This document shows, one piece after another, positions 44,178 through 56,379 of a stretch of DNA of 64,000 nucleotides. A model generated the notes under the pieces. It did no database searches and was not told where the DNA came from. It saw only the letters and a list, made by a program, of their open reading frames with translations. Position numbers and translations under genes: made by a program. Every line of letters starts with the position of its first letter. Within the stretch, counting starts at the first letter, position 1. Source of the DNA: Fragum whitleyi (taxonomy: Eukaryota > Mollusca > Bivalvia > Cardiida > Cardiidae); contig OX411548.1 in the NCBI GenBank assembly GCA_948146395.1, positions 62,887,020 through 62,951,019 on the forward strand, given 5' to 3'.

Positions 44178-46043
44178 CACCTCAGGAAGAGTTAGGATCT
44201 ACCCCTGTCATAGCATAGTTAGATGTTGTTTTTTTTCTTATCTAAATAGTTATCTTCGAACCTATATTAAAGCCTTTTCAGCCAAAAACGCGTAAATGTA
44301 GAACCACTTTGTCTGTAAATATACCGAGCACAAAAAGTTTAGGACATCAATTTTTGACCTTCGTATAATCAAATTAAAATCAAGATCTTTTAAATGGCGG
44401 AATCAACTCCTGTAAGATAATTGTTAAAAAAGGCTAGCCTGTTTTATTAATTTGGGAAGTAAATTTACTTAATAGAACAGAGGGGTCTTTATCAAAAATA
44501 ACACCGACGAGGCAGTGTATTTTATCGTTTTCTAGAAATAAAAAAAAAGAAATCAGTTAAATTAGAGTGTAGTTATGTTATATGACAAACTTGTGAGTGA
44601 CTATTCACAGCAAATGGCTTTAAAAGCAATAAAGCGTTTGAAAGCGATAGTCTGTGGCGTCTCCAAATTCATTTTTCTACATACATTAATCGCTTCTGTT
44701 ATCTCACTGTTAATCAATAACCTGTAATCAATAAAATCTGTTTTAATCGGTATTTTTTACTGCTTTAAAATATCGCTGTAATCATTCATTTTACAAATGC
44801 AATATGAACGAATGAAAATAAAAAAAAAAAAACCCGCCGAGATAACGTAAACTAATCCGTTGACGTCAGATGTACGCAAACAAGCAATGATCTATACTGT
44901 GTCTCAAAGGGACGATAGGATCAAGTCATTATCTATCCTCTCCTTTTTTTCTGCCCATGTATGGTCCGTTTGACTTCTATATGGACCAACCAATTACATA
45001 AAATTGCGTTTGAGTGAATAATTTGTAAGTGATAAAATCTTAATTTCAGCTTAATACCATTCAAAAAAATATTTTTGGATATAAAATGGTTCCAAAATAA
45101 CGATTTTGTCTATCTTCTAAACGTTAATATTTTAATATCGACGTTTAAGTCATGTTAAATTTAAATATCACGGTATTTGTGCCATTATTACTTGCCTGCT
45201 TGTTTTCACCGTGAAAATTCAAACAATTTCGTTGAATAATGCTTTTTATTTGTCTACATATGTAAATATGGGGTTCATCTCAGAATAGATAAAAAAAATG
45301 TCAATTATCTGAATCATACTTAATTATCTGGTCAAACGGTTTTTGAACAAAGAGAGAGTATACTCAGATTTGATATCTAAAGGAAGTAAATATCGCCGAC
45401 AAAATTAACTTTCCAAAAATACTCACTTTTATATTTAAACAACTCACTTTTAAAAAAAACATACACTTTTGACTCGGCCCCTGTGCAAATCAGAACTATT
45501 TTTGGATGTTTTGGATAGACAATTTGCTGTTCCGTTTAATACAGCCACAAGAAGGTATGAACGGCTGAGAGTTAACATGTAGACGGACGTACAAAATCAT
45601 TATATTACACTCAAAAATTCTAAAAAACCCAAAATCCTTCATGGAATTAGATGGAAAAATGATATGACAAGAAAAAAATACGTTTCATTAATTTCATTCT
45701 GAGATTTTCGGCAAAATGTTGGTCCTAATATAAGTCAAACGGACAATACGACTGAAGCTATTATATTTCATATTTCGTAGTTAAATCACGACGTACTAAG
45801 GTATGCTTTCAAGTACGTTCGATGTCGTGTTTGTTTTATTTACTGTAACAGTGGAAATGTTTGCGCAACGAAAACCATTGCGTTTCCGCTGTTTTTTCGT
45901 TTGAGCGAAGTTAATATCACGTGTAATTAGAATAGAAAAAATGTTGCCTATTTAATTGTTAGAATGTCAATTGCATTTTTCGTTTTTGATATTTCATGCC
46001 CTCTCATTTAATATTTAATTTTATTTATTCTATTTGTTTCAGT
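44178..46043. other. No gene seen; AT-rich spacer
   Basis: Short frames only; no repeat recognised within the window. Confidence 0.5.
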
Positions 46044-46162
46044 GTAAGATCGATTTATATTTTATTGGGTGAACAACAAAGGCTATATTTTCATGAGTGG
46101 CGGAGCCACGAGTAAAAATATGGCATTTGTTGATCATCTAATGAAATATTTATCGATCTTAC
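46044..46162. repeat. 119-bp palindrome
   Basis: GTAAGATCGATTTATATTTT..GTGGC-GGAGCC-ACGAG.. with its complement ending AAATATTTATCGATCTTAC. Imperfect arms of about 57 bases. It lies ~550 bp beyond the 3' end of the cGAS-like gene. Confidence 0.65.
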
Positions 46163-46477
46163 TCGAAAAACAAACGTTTAACCTCAATCTAAAACGCAAA
46201 AATTAGACAAAATGTCAAAATTTTAAGGACAAATTTTCTTAAAGCACGTTATTTGGCACGTGATTGCTATGTAACGTTCGACGATGACGGCACTTATTCA
46301 GCTCCGCATAGATAACGTCCGATAGGATGAAATAAAAGATAGTTTGGTATAAGCTTTTGAAAATTCCACTAGTTAGGCGGTGAGTTTATCAAATAATAAT
46401 CTACCGTTATTTTTCTACAATCTACCGAAAGCCGTTAAAGAAAAACATTTTCTTGAAATATTTGATTTCAGTATGCA

Positions 46478-46651
46478 CATCTTCCATCTTGTAAAATGGC
46501 AATTACCAAAATCATGTCAAGTGGATACCGTCCTTGCCATAAATAATATAGATTATTATCTCTTATTCTTCCATCTTGTAATATGGCAATTACCAAAATC
46601 ATGTCAAGTGGATACCGTACTTGCCATAAATAATAAAGATTATTATCTCTA
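46478..46651. repeat. Two-copy tandem duplication, 87 bp
   Basis: CTTCCATCTTGTAAAATGGC at 46481 and CTTCCATCTTGTAATATGGC at 46568, with nearly identical following sequence. It ends about 65 bp from the stop of the cGAS-like gene, so it may lie in its 3' UTR. Confidence 0.75.
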
Positions 46652-46717
46652 ACTTTATAGAAGCTTTGGCGGTTGTACCACAGAAAGACTTTTGTGATTC
46701 ATCGTTTTTGGTGTTAA

Positions 46718-47944
46718 TCAGTCCGAAGTGTACTCCTCTAGTATATTAAACTTGAAGGAAAAACTTTCTAGATACTTTCGCTCATAAGCCATTTTCAACG
46801 CCACCAATACAGCCATGACGCAATTTCTATAATCACTGTGAACATCCGTGCACGTTACACTGTGATTTAAAGCTGCTGTCTTCAAATGATAACCTGGAAT
46901 TCCGCATCCAATAAATTTCAAAATTTTATAACATTTTCTGTGTTCCTGCGACATTTCGTTGACAAAGTGGTAAGTTTCCTTGTTGCTCCCAGATAGTCGC
47001 CATTTTTCTGGGTGCAAAGAGCATTTCTTTGGTACAAGAAAAGAACCGTGTTCGACTCTGTCTTCCTTATGTATTTCTATCGCTGGCAAAAAGTCTATTA
47101 AAATCGGGAGACGTTCAATTGGAGGAGTAATTTCTATCTCACCAGTACCAACTTTGTTTTCGTCGAAGGCTATTAACGTCTTCGCGTCACTTGTCCACAT
47201 TAATTTCAAGGTAGCACCCGGATGAGGGAATGTAGCTTCTATCGTTGAATCAATTTGTAACTTACCCGTCTGTTTGTACACAACACATTTATCGCATCCT
47301 CTTTGTTTCTGCTCTGAAGAAGTTTGTCTAAACTTGTATCGGTATAATCGATCATTACCGTACATTTGGTAGCAGTCACATGCGGTTTCTACTGAAAGGC
47401 TTAGTTCTTCCTTAAACTCTTTATCAAATCCTCCTGGAACGTTTGGCCAAACTGCACGGGAGCAGTTTGTAAGTTCACAAGAGCATGGTTTACTGCTGAA
47501 TACTTTTTTCACAGTGGCACAGCAATTTCGTTCGTTTATGAAAATTCCATAGCGGCATGACTTTTTGAGGAACGCCAGATAATCAAACTCTGTAAACACC
47601 TGCAATTCTCCAGAATGAAACTTAAATAGCCCATGTTTCCATACGGATGTCTTTTCCCTCATGCTACCGCCTGATTGAATACGAGTTATATGGAATTTAC
47701 CACGGTTATTAATTGTATCTTTGTATCTAGTTAAAATTTCGGCTACAGCTTCTTGTATGTCAATTATTTCTGGGTTACTATAATCTATTGAAACGGTATT
47801 TAGTAACTTGTCAGTAGTTTTCTTGTTTGCTTGTCTTCTTGACCATCCACTTATTATTGAGACAATGGCACTTCTGCAAAAATCATCATAGCTTTGTCGT
47901 TCTCTGCCAACAGAGTCCTTAAAATCGACGTTTTTGTTCTGCAT
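46718..47944 (-). CDS. cGAS-like / Mab-21 domain nucleotidyltransferase
   Basis: 408 codons, single exon. The ATG at 47942-47944 has an in-frame TGA two codons upstream, which fixes the start. Catalytic features of the cGAS/Mab-21 fold: GGSMREKT (residues 92-99, the GS loop), EFDYLAFL (E119 and D121), and ILIDFLPAI (D284, third acidic residue in the position of VD[LI]). The C-terminal Mab-21 helical lobe is clear: PEKWRLS (312-318), HRKCYKILKFI (335-345), GYHLKTAAL (351-359). All three metal-binding acidic residues are kept, so it may be active, making a cyclic dinucleotide or similar signal for STING. Cys-rich stretches (141-161; C217, C220) lie between the acidic residues, not where vertebrate cGAS has its zinc ribbon. 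The ligand cannot be deduced. No intron, TATA box or partner gene is seen. A retained single-copy locus among transposons. Confidence 0.85.
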   Translation of the reverse strand: MQNKNVDFKDSVGRERQSYDDFCRSAIVSIISGWSRRQANKKTTDKLLNTVSIDYSNPEIIDIQEAVAEILTRYKDTINNRGKFHITRIQSGGSMREKTSVWKHGLFKFHSGELQVFTEFDYLAFLKKSCRYGIFINERNCCATVKKVFSSKPCSCELTNCSRAVWPNVPGGFDKEFKEELSLSVETACDCYQMYGNDRLYRYKFRQTSSEQKQRGCDKCVVYKQTGKLQIDSTIEATFPHPGATLKLMWTSDAKTLIAFDENKVGTGEIEITPPIERLPILIDFLPAIEIHKEDRVEHGSFLVPKKCSLHPEKWRLSGSNKETYHFVNEMSQEHRKCYKILKFIGCGIPGYHLKTAALNHSVTCTDVHSDYRNCVMAVLVALKMAYERKYLESFSFKFNILEEYTSD

Positions 47945-49679
47945 ATCTCACAAAGAGTCCTCTCGTTTTGCAGCTATAATAGATAAAAAAAAATCAAACA
48001 TATCTAAATACTGCATTATAAGTCAGACAATGGTTTTGTGCATTTTAAGTTGGTCCGATCCGCGCACTTAATTAAAACGCGTTGAGCAGAGGCTACATTA
48101 ATTAAAACAAAAGCGGAAACTAATATTTCGGAACCGGTAAAGAATTTTGATGATATATATTGTTATACATTTCGTAGTTTAATTGTTTTCCAGATGATAA
48201 AAATAATCGTATATTCAATTTGGTTCGGCTAGTTTGAAATTAAAGGTCTAGGTAAAATCATCATCTTTCTGCGGTTGTCGGGGATATGTAATCAGTCAAT
48301 GAAATCTTGAAACAGACACACTCACCCACAAAACAATTCTTAATAACTCAATCAACGATCCATTCATAGATTCCAACTTTCTCTTTGAACGCCGGAAATA
48401 ATTAATGTTGTATGACCTCCCTTTAATCACATTCAAAACACGCTCATTTCTTTCATTCATTTTCAATCAATAAGTACATTTTTTTTTTATATTTTACGAT
48501 GCTTTTAATTATAGGGACATAATATTTATGTTCGTTCAGTTTCCTTATTTTCAAAGCCTCTCGATAGAAAGTATTTGGATGCTAGTAAGGATCTCCGACC
48601 CCATCTCGAGATCCGCGCATGTTAAACTTGACAGATCAATTCAGGAACATTTCAAGTTAACTCCTCCGTATAAATGTAAGGTACATTTTTTTAAAAGTGA
48701 AAATAATGTGATAGTTAAAATACGCACCGTCACCGAAGTGGACCTAACAAATACAGTGCAGCCCGCTCGAGCGAACACGTCTATTTTAAAGCGACTATAT
48801 ATATTTAGCCAACGTTTTCAAAATCCCCTCCTATAAATCAAAATATCTAAAACATTAGATTTGTTAGTCTAAACATTACAGTTAATGAATCCCGTGCTGT
48901 TAAAACTCGATAGAATCGTTCTATTGAGGCGATTAGAATCGTCTCAATGAGACGACTTTGTTGAGTTTTAACACCATAAGATAAATTTAAATGTACAACT
49001 TCATATACATTCAATCATAGTTATGCTTATAAAATCAACAACAACAAAAAAACCCATTCTCTTTAACGACCGCTATTTGGTGTTCCTGTAAGTGGTCGCT
49101 TAATACACGTTTTACTGTCAACAGACGCATGGAATGAAAATATTTTTTAGCTCACACCCCTTGACACAGTGCAATAGATCCGAAAAGAAAGCAAATTTAT
49201 ACATGATTACACTTTAATGTTCCTTCAGTAAATCACTGTGTTAAAACTATTTTAATAAAGATGCTGGCCTAACATATACGTATTTTAAGTGATAAGCCAA
49301 CACATATTTCTTTTCGTCTATCTTTTACTTTTAGTACACGCTTTTATTTGCCTTTCATCCAGGATGGCTGTCATATTTTCTGATAGTTCTTAGGTTTATT
49401 AAAATCTAATTACATTCGCTAGTCTTTCAAATTAAGAAATTGTTGACCCCTCTCGGCTCAAAACTCTTTTCGAAAAGCATCAAAGGCGTACTCATGCGTT
49501 CACATTCCGTGTCATAAAACATATACTCTACAAAATTCAAATATCAGCATTTTTCATTTTGATTCTTGAATTTCTTCGATGAATAAATTAAAGGGAAACA
49601 ACCAGTATAGATTATCAAAGTTAGGTAAAACATAGTTACGTCCCATTGACTACCAAAGTCTACCACCGTTTTGTACATT
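47945..49679. other. Upstream flank of the cGAS-like gene; no other gene
   Basis: A 102-codon plus-strand frame at 48528-48836 has no domain and is not called. 48898-48971 is a foldback (GTTAAAACTC..GAGTTTTAAC) with inner TATTGAGGCGATT / AATCGTCTCAATG pairing. 48335-48475 resembles repeat G. Confidence 0.45.
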
Positions 49680-49906
49680 TGTGACCATTCACGCGAAACT
49701 GGACCATCTTGGAACTCCGTAAAATAAAAAGGTATAAAAGAGATTGCAGTCAGCAGAGTGCAATCTAAGGGCGCCTTTCGAGAATGATTATTTAGGAAGT
49801 TGGAATGTCCATTCTAAATCAGAAAATGTCATAAAGCAATTTGTGCAATTTGATCAGACTGGATACCTTTTCGCTGTTCCCGGATGGCTCATTTTCGCAT
49901 GATCGG
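49680..49906. mobile_element. MITE with TGTGACCAGTCACGCG ends, copy 2
   Basis: TGTGACCATTCACGCGAAAC.TGGACCATCT at left and ATGGCTCATTTTCGCATGAT at right. Diverged from 43611-43864. Confidence 0.55.
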
Positions 49907-50052
49907 TCTCATTTGTTGTTTTCAATGGAGCTTAACGCCACTTTGACAATTTTCAGCTATATCGCGGCAGATTGAGCATCTAATCATGACATCTTTTTAA
50001 AAACCATCAGCTGCTTTCTCAACAAAGGTTACGCCGACAAAAATGATAAAAT

Positions 50053-50128
50053 CGAGGGGTTATTGTAATACTATTGTAAGTGCCTATAAATTTATAGGTA
50101 CTTACAATAGTGTTGCGCTGACCCCTCG
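50053..50128. repeat. GATGGCTCAGCGC-family palindrome, variant arms
   Basis: Outer arms CGAGGGGT/ACCCCTCG and inner CTATTGTAAGTGCCTATAAA with its complement (one G/T mismatch). Conserved TTGCGCTGA on the right. Confidence 0.65.
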
Positions 50129-50399
50129 AAATATTGCAGCAGAAATCGAACAAGTTAATTCCAAGTTGACATGAATTTAAAAAGCCATTTGTCTTAAACT
50201 TCAGAAATAAACGCAAAATGTTTCTTAAGCAAGGAGTGGAGCCTTATGTGAGTCCGTTTGTACGCGAAAAGTGTAACCTGTCCTGCGTTCAGGATTCCTG
50301 AAACGTTTGCATTTTTACTAGTGCTCTGCTTTGCACGCAAGGTCTACATGCAAAACGGTGTACCAAAAAGTTTCCCAGATGTTTTCATAAAGAAATAAA

Positions 50400-52375
50400 G
50401 AGAAAACGAATCTAGGCGCTACATTTTCCCTGGCCTGGACATTTAAAGTACAATGATCCCAATTCGATCCGTTTTCGGTGTTCTAAATTTCTTCGATGAA
50501 TTTGCCAAAGGGAGAGAACTAGTGCAAGCCATCAAAGATAGGTCTAACATAGTTACATCCCATTGACTGCCTAACTGAAACTACCACCGTTTGTACGAAT
50601 TGTTTGTTTTAATGGTGTTTAACGCCGCTTTAAATAATTTTCGGATATAGTTGTCTTGTTGTAGATTAATGTGTCATAACTAAGTTACGGACTTTTAGAG
50701 ATTCTTCTAGTAGCTTTACTATTTCTAAGTACTTTTCTTTCAAAGAAAACGCACACTCCCTTTCGACACACACACTCTCTCTCCACACGCACACCCTCCC
50801 CCACTCTCTCTCCATCCTTTCTTTTCCTTCCTCCTCCTCCCACCCCCTCTCTCTCTCCAATTTTCCCCCTTTCCTCCTTGTCACACTAAAATGGAATCCA
50901 TTGAACAATACATTATGTTGCTTGCTTATTCGAATTTTGATAAATTGTTGCATCGCACCGCTCGTTTAATTCAATGAACTGCTGTTCTAAAATATTTAGG
51001 AAGTCCATTCGTGTATGACGGAAGATTTGTTACGTGTAGAGAAATAGAGAGAGAGAGAGAGAGAAAGATAGAGGAATACCCAATTGGGCACTCACTCGAA
51101 AGTTAGTACATTCTTAAGTACTTGAATGCACTAGAAGGCTTTATAGCTCTGACTTTTAGAGAATAGTTTGGTTTTTATTTGGACATTATTTATATTTCAA
51201 CTGTTTTCGGGGGATGAATATGAAATCAGCAGAAAATGAGAATTCTAAATTAAGCTTACTTAAAAAGTATTCGATTGTTATCATCAGATTTTTAAAGAGA
51301 GAAAAATGAATTAATATAATTAAGTTGTTTTCGTCATACACAAGAGAGAAAGATTAAAACGTAGGAATTGTCTTTTTTGAATAACGAATAATTCATTCCA
51401 GAATAAATAAATCAAATCGCCTCCGGATATTAATAGTTTATGTTTAAATACTATTTTTCTCATCTCCCGGATTAACCTGCGGATTAGCTGTGAGAGTTAA
51501 ACAGAAGGACCGTTCATGTTAATTTTCCTTTTTTGCGCTATCCGTAGGGAGTTCGAGCCCGGAAAACGCTTGTGTGTACATTTCTTTTCTTCATGTGTTC
51601 CGTGTCAAAAATATTAAATTTTATTCCCATTTTATCAATATGAAAAAAGTGAAGAAAAAAATGATGAAAAAAAAAAATTAATAAATAAAAGAAATGAAAA
51701 TTTTAATACTAATAATATATTTATACACTATCCAGCGGCACAGCCGCCTTCATCAGGTGAATCTTTTGAATTGAACCGTTTTAAACGATGTCTAGGTAAC
51801 GTTGACGTCATCAAAATACATCATCTGATGACGTCAGCGTTACCTTGACGTCGTGCTTAACGGTTTAATTCATAGGATTCATCTGATGAAGGCGACAGAA
51901 AGCTTGTATATAAATATATTATTATCAATGTTTAAATTTTTTATCTCAAAATTTGAACTTTTTTAATAGTTTAAAAGAAATGATAAATATGATAATAGTT
52001 AAGATATTGAAGTTGCATTGGTTAAACAGGTATATATACTTTCTATTTGTATGTTTCCGAATTATGTTACCTCGTGGTTGCGATTTCGAGCTCCACCTGA
52101 GGTGAGTAATATATTTTGGCAGGACACTTAACAGACAGGGCCCCAGTCCACCCAGCTGTCAGATTGGATAGCAGTCGTTAGACACCATTGCCTCTATCTC
52201 AATGTGTAGGATAAGATCTGGAAGGAGTTAGGACAATGATGGAAATAATAGCCATTCGATGCGTTTTGTGTTATCCTAGAGTTAAAAAAGCTCAATTGGG
52301 AACGAGCATAGTTCTAAAACCTTGGGTTGTAAGTTTGATTCTCGACTCAGCCAAATTTCTTCCAACTGGTCAAAT
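50400..52375 (+). repeat. Dispersed repeat R, copy B, uninterrupted
   Basis: Matches 32170-33838 and 38999-40560 without the 5.15-kb insertion. The polypyrimidine part is only about 120 bp (50755-50880). The palindrome with GTTGACGTCAT is at 51725-51906. Confidence 0.75.
51725..51906. repeat. TGACGTCA palindrome, copy 2
   Basis: Same layout as 39801-39997. Loop AAATACATCATCT. Confidence 0.65.
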
Positions 52376-53019
52376 TTTATTATTTTTTTTTTGCTTTAAG
52401 AAATAGCTACTGAAGTGATGTGGTCAAACTTAGTTTTACGTATAAACAACATTTTCTTTTTTTTCAAAAGGTTTACACGTTCTTTTTTAAAACCATTATT
52501 ATTTATTTCGTTGATGATTAAGTAATTATGTACCGAACGAGGAGTTTAATCTTTCTCCTGCACTTCACACAATTTTTCTGCAATTCTTTGCTTTGGTAGA
52601 CAGTGTAGACTAAGACCAGACTGCACACATGTGCAGTCTACCCATAGCCTGACAGTCTGATTTCTAGTTAACCTTTAGTCAGACTTACCCAAACTTTGTT
52701 TTTATGTGACCTGTGCGTGACATTTTCAACAATTTCAAAAGTGCACCAAGGAAAGACTTTGGCCAGCCTGTGCAATCACGCAGTCTGACCTTAGTCTTCT
52801 CGACGCGCTTTGTAGATAGATAGAGTCTAAAATTGTCTTATAATTGCTCGATGTGACTGTCTAGCCTGCTCAACGTTTCTACGTCACGCATATGTCGAAT
52901 TGTTGAAAATAATCACGCACAGGCTCATGTTTGTGATATAATTCAAATTCAGCAAGATAAAGGTTAAAAAGCAGAGGTGAACGAGACTCTTACAAACATG
53001 GAAGAGAAACTCTTCCTAC
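52376..53019. other. No gene; decayed repeat fragments
   Basis: CAGACTGCACACATGTGCAGTC (52618-52639) and CACGCACAGGCTCATGTTTG recall MITE family B and relatives. Confidence 0.45.
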
Positions 53020-53063
53020 GGGGTGGAGGGGTGGGGTGGGGGTGGTGGGGGTGGGGTGGGGGG
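53020..53063 (+). repeat. G-rich tract, strong G-quadruplex potential
   Basis: At least seven runs of 4-6 G separated by T, TGG or TGGA on the + strand. Confidence 0.8.
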
Positions 53064-53164
53064 TTTAAAGATCTCTGGTGTCAGTCAAAATCGATTTACC
53101 AATTCAAAGTCTTATCTAAAACGAGATGGTTGTTGTCCTACGACTCACCAACGTTGTGAGCTTT

Positions 53165-53640
53165 ATGGCATGTACTCGAACATATAAGGCGTTTTGATAT
53201 CCGAGGGGTGTGTTGTGACGGAGGTCAGGGGCGGAACCAGCGAGAATGTACTCGAACATATAAAAGACCTTTTAATATCTGAGGGGTATGTTGTGACGGA
53301 GGTCAGGGGCGGGACCAGCGAGTATGTACTCGAACATATGAATGACGTTTTTATAACTGAGGGGTATGTTGTGATGGGGGCTAGAGGTCGGGACCAGCGA
53401 GTATGTACACGAATATATAAATGAAGGTTTAATATCTGTGGGGCGTGTTGTGACGGAGGTCAAGAGGCAGGGCCAGCGAGCATGTTCTCGAACGTATAAA
53501 TGACGTATAATAAACGAGGGGTATATTGTGGCGGGGGGGGGGGCAGAGGGCTGGACCAGCGAGCATGTACTCGATTGTATTAATGGCATTTTGACATCCG
53601 AGGGGTACGTTGTGACGGAAGTCAAGGGGTCGTGTCGCGA
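53165..53640 (+). repeat. Minisatellite, ~79-bp unit, six copies
   Basis: TGTACTCGAACATAT anchors at 53171, 53246, 53325, 53404, 53483 and 53566 (steps 75, 79, 79, 79, 83). Each unit carries GAGGGGTRTGTTGTGACGGA and GGACCAGCGAG. Short frames across it are artefacts. Confidence 0.85.
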
Positions 53641-54529
53641 TCTGGTCATTTAAAAAAATGCTTTGTCCTCAGTCCTCAGTCCTCAGTAGGGAGAAAAAGA
53701 GATATTTGAAAAATATTACAGCGACCCCCCTCCCTCTGCATTCTTTTGGAGATATGCCCCGAACAAAAATCAAGTTACAAATTTAACAATGGGCAATAAT
53801 TAAAAAAAAAAAAATATATGGCGAGAAGAGTAATAGTTCTTGTGCACTGCAATTCTCCGAAATTAGATCTATCATGATTCTAAAATGCCTACTTTTTGAT
53901 ATATGCTCTGGACAAAAATTAATTAATTAATTTAACAAAGGGCAATATCTAAAAAAAAATAGCTGAGTGAAGTGATGATCCTTGTGCAATGTAATGCTCC
54001 TCAATTTAATATATCCAGCTGTGAAGTTTCATGATCCGCTTACTCTCAAAATGCTTTAACACCCACGTGTACTAGGACGTTAAAACATTTTTAGGGTCCC
54101 TGCAAATGTTAATACCCTAAAAACGTGTATTTACCCTATAAACGTTCACGACTTCTTATCCGCAGGAATTATATATGGTCTGGTATCTAGTGATGGCCTT
54201 TTGCTATCAAGAACGTTGAACTGGTCTTGCTTAAAAATGACAGCGCTTAATACATTTTTCATGACTTACATGTAAGTATAAACGGAACTCGAAAATATAC
54301 TTTTAACAAACGTTCGTTAATTAATCGTTAAAGGCCACTTTTCAAATCGACAATATTTCGATGGCTAAAGTGTAAAAAAGTTGTAACTGCCTATAAACAT
54401 AAAGGCAGTTACAACTGTTTTGTCCTGAGCTATCAATTTTATACCACTCGCAATACACCGTTCAGAAATCGTTAAGTTATCGTCAAAAATCGTAAAAGGA
54501 ATAGGTTACGGTTAATTGCATTGCGATTA
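53641..54529. other. No gene; includes one palindromic repeat
   Basis: 54360-54434 is a GATGGCT-family palindrome (GTTGTAACTGCCTATAAACA / TAAAGGCAGTTACAAC). A CCTCAGTCC triplication is at 53665-53688. Confidence 0.55.
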
Positions 54530-55142
54530 GTAATAAAGGGAGGTACTACCATATTACTTATTCCGTCCAAATATTATCTCCCTCTATTGAATTTACGCCC
54601 TTTTGCGCTTGTGTGTTTTCGCGGACCAATTAGACGCTTTAAAACCCGCACGGAAAGTTTTTATTAATTTGAACTTTTTGAACGATTTCGAAGTGTTTTG
54701 AACAACATTTGGAGCGGTTTTGAGAGAATGTTTACGATTAATGAATGGAGTGCTGAACAAACGTTTTAGAATGGTTTTGGTAGAGACGAATGTCAATTCA
54801 CGACATGACTTGCTGTAATGCCGTCATTTTTATATAACGACCATAAGGTGCATGTAAAGTCCGAATTAAAAAAAGCTCTTGTATCGTTTTTTCAAAGGTA
54901 AAAATCTGCAGTGAAAATAATTATTTGTTTCTTTTTTTCGCCATTGTCGAGAACCTTTTTTGCACGTGTACAGTTAAAATCATCGTGGAATTGACACTTA
55001 TTCCGATCAAAACCAATCTAAATCGCTCACCGAGCGCTCCATTCATTTATACTAAACACTCAAATTTATCAAAAACGCTCTGAAATCTTTAGAAAACATT
55101 TTGAATTCGACCAAGGCGATCAACATTTAATTAAAATCGATC
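54530..55142. repeat. Repeat G, foldback arrangement
   Basis: 54640-54812 and 54970-55142 are inverted relatives (AATGAATGGAGTGCTGA versus CGAGCGCTCCATTCATT, with GAGCGGTTTTGA versus AAAAACGCTCTGA). Confidence 0.55.
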
Positions 55143-55227
55143 AAATTATTCTTCAATTTTATTGGCTGTGTGGATTTTAAAGTCTGATTGGTCAATGACG
55201 ACACTCAAACAGAAAAGAACGTGTATT

Positions 55228-55310
55228 TTATTAAGGACGATTTCGAGAGTTCGTTCTTGCGCAACGTCTTTGCGCATCGAACTCTTCAAAAAGGAGTATT
55301 CGCTCCAAAC
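55228..55310 (-). repeat. Isolated end of the 22.6-24.1 kb TIR element
   Basis: About 75 bp nearly identical to 23998-24072 in reverse: AGTTCGATGCGCAAAGACGT, then TGCGCAAGAACGAACTC. Flanking DNA differs. Confidence 0.6.
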
Positions 55311-56379
55311 TGGTGGTATGAAACTTAACACCTAATCATACTGTATGAATACACAAACCGGCTTCAAATACAATCGTAAGTAGGTTTTCAGTTTCAAATC
55401 TCGATGAAATCAAAAGTTACTCCTAACATATTTTGTTATTTTATATCATTAATTAATCAATAATACAACGATTTATGAAATGGATTTCTTATGTGACTAG
55501 ATTTAATGCGGAAGTTTGCGAAATAGCTGCGTACTAATAGTTATTTTCATTGAGAAATAAAACCAACCTCCAGCCAATCAGAAAGCACGATAATTGATTG
55601 CTTTAAGCAGCAAGAAAAGAGGAGAGAGAAGAATACGGGTGTTGTACGAGGGTTGTCATGGATATTCTCAAAAGAATCTATCAATCACGTGTTGAGAGAA
55701 AAAGCACTCTAATTCTGGGTACAACCATCGCACTTTTCCCGTGTTCTTTGTGCACAAAAGTACACAATTATGTTTTCGTTTTGTTGTTTTAACAAATGTT
55801 ATCATCCGAAATCTTTTTTGATTGCACATCATAGAGGCATGCACTATGAATGCTTATTTGGTTTAATGGGAATTAAAAGCGCTTTTAACAAATTTTCATT
55901 CGAACCGCGGCGGCTGGCACCAATCTATTCGTAGTATTTTTTTGCACCAGTTCGAGGGATAACAACATCGTAAAATTGACAATGTGAATGTTTTTGGAAT
56001 GCTTTTTTTTTAAATGAAATTGAATGAGTGCGGTGAGTTAGCTAACTGTTCGCTCCGTTTTGTGGTCCTAAACGCAGGGCTGGAATGGTGTATCAAATCA
56101 AGGTCCTATTACGTCGCTTAACGAATTCATGGTGCGTCGGATAGATTTCTTCTTTTTTTTCGACTAGGTTAATTTCAGACTTAACATCTTAAATTTTGAT
56201 TTTTGCGTCGCATATTTCTCAGCAACTTTAAACCACAGCAACTTGAAACTTGGTATGGTGTATCAGCCAGAGTTCCTATACATCGATTACTATAGACTGG
56301 CTCCCTTCGAAATTTTTCTCGCACTTTTCTGGGCAACCATTTATCATAGTAATCAAAAATAATAATTTTTCAAATTGAA
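55311..56379. other. No gene; shared dispersed sequences
   Basis: 55640-55740 (GTTGTCATGGATATTCTC, GTTGAGAGAAAAAGCACT) matches 63325-63420. 56085-56290 (TTGAAACTTGGTATGGTGTA) matches 63790-64000. A SINE 3' end remnant lies at 55860-55960. Confidence 0.5.

Noticed and set aside
48528..48836. 102-codon frame upstream of the cGAS-like gene
   Set aside because: No recognisable motif; length is within chance for AT-rich DNA.
53194..53649. Open frames on both strands across the minisatellite
   Set aside because: Period 79 is not a multiple of 3, and the frames end at unit-length changes.
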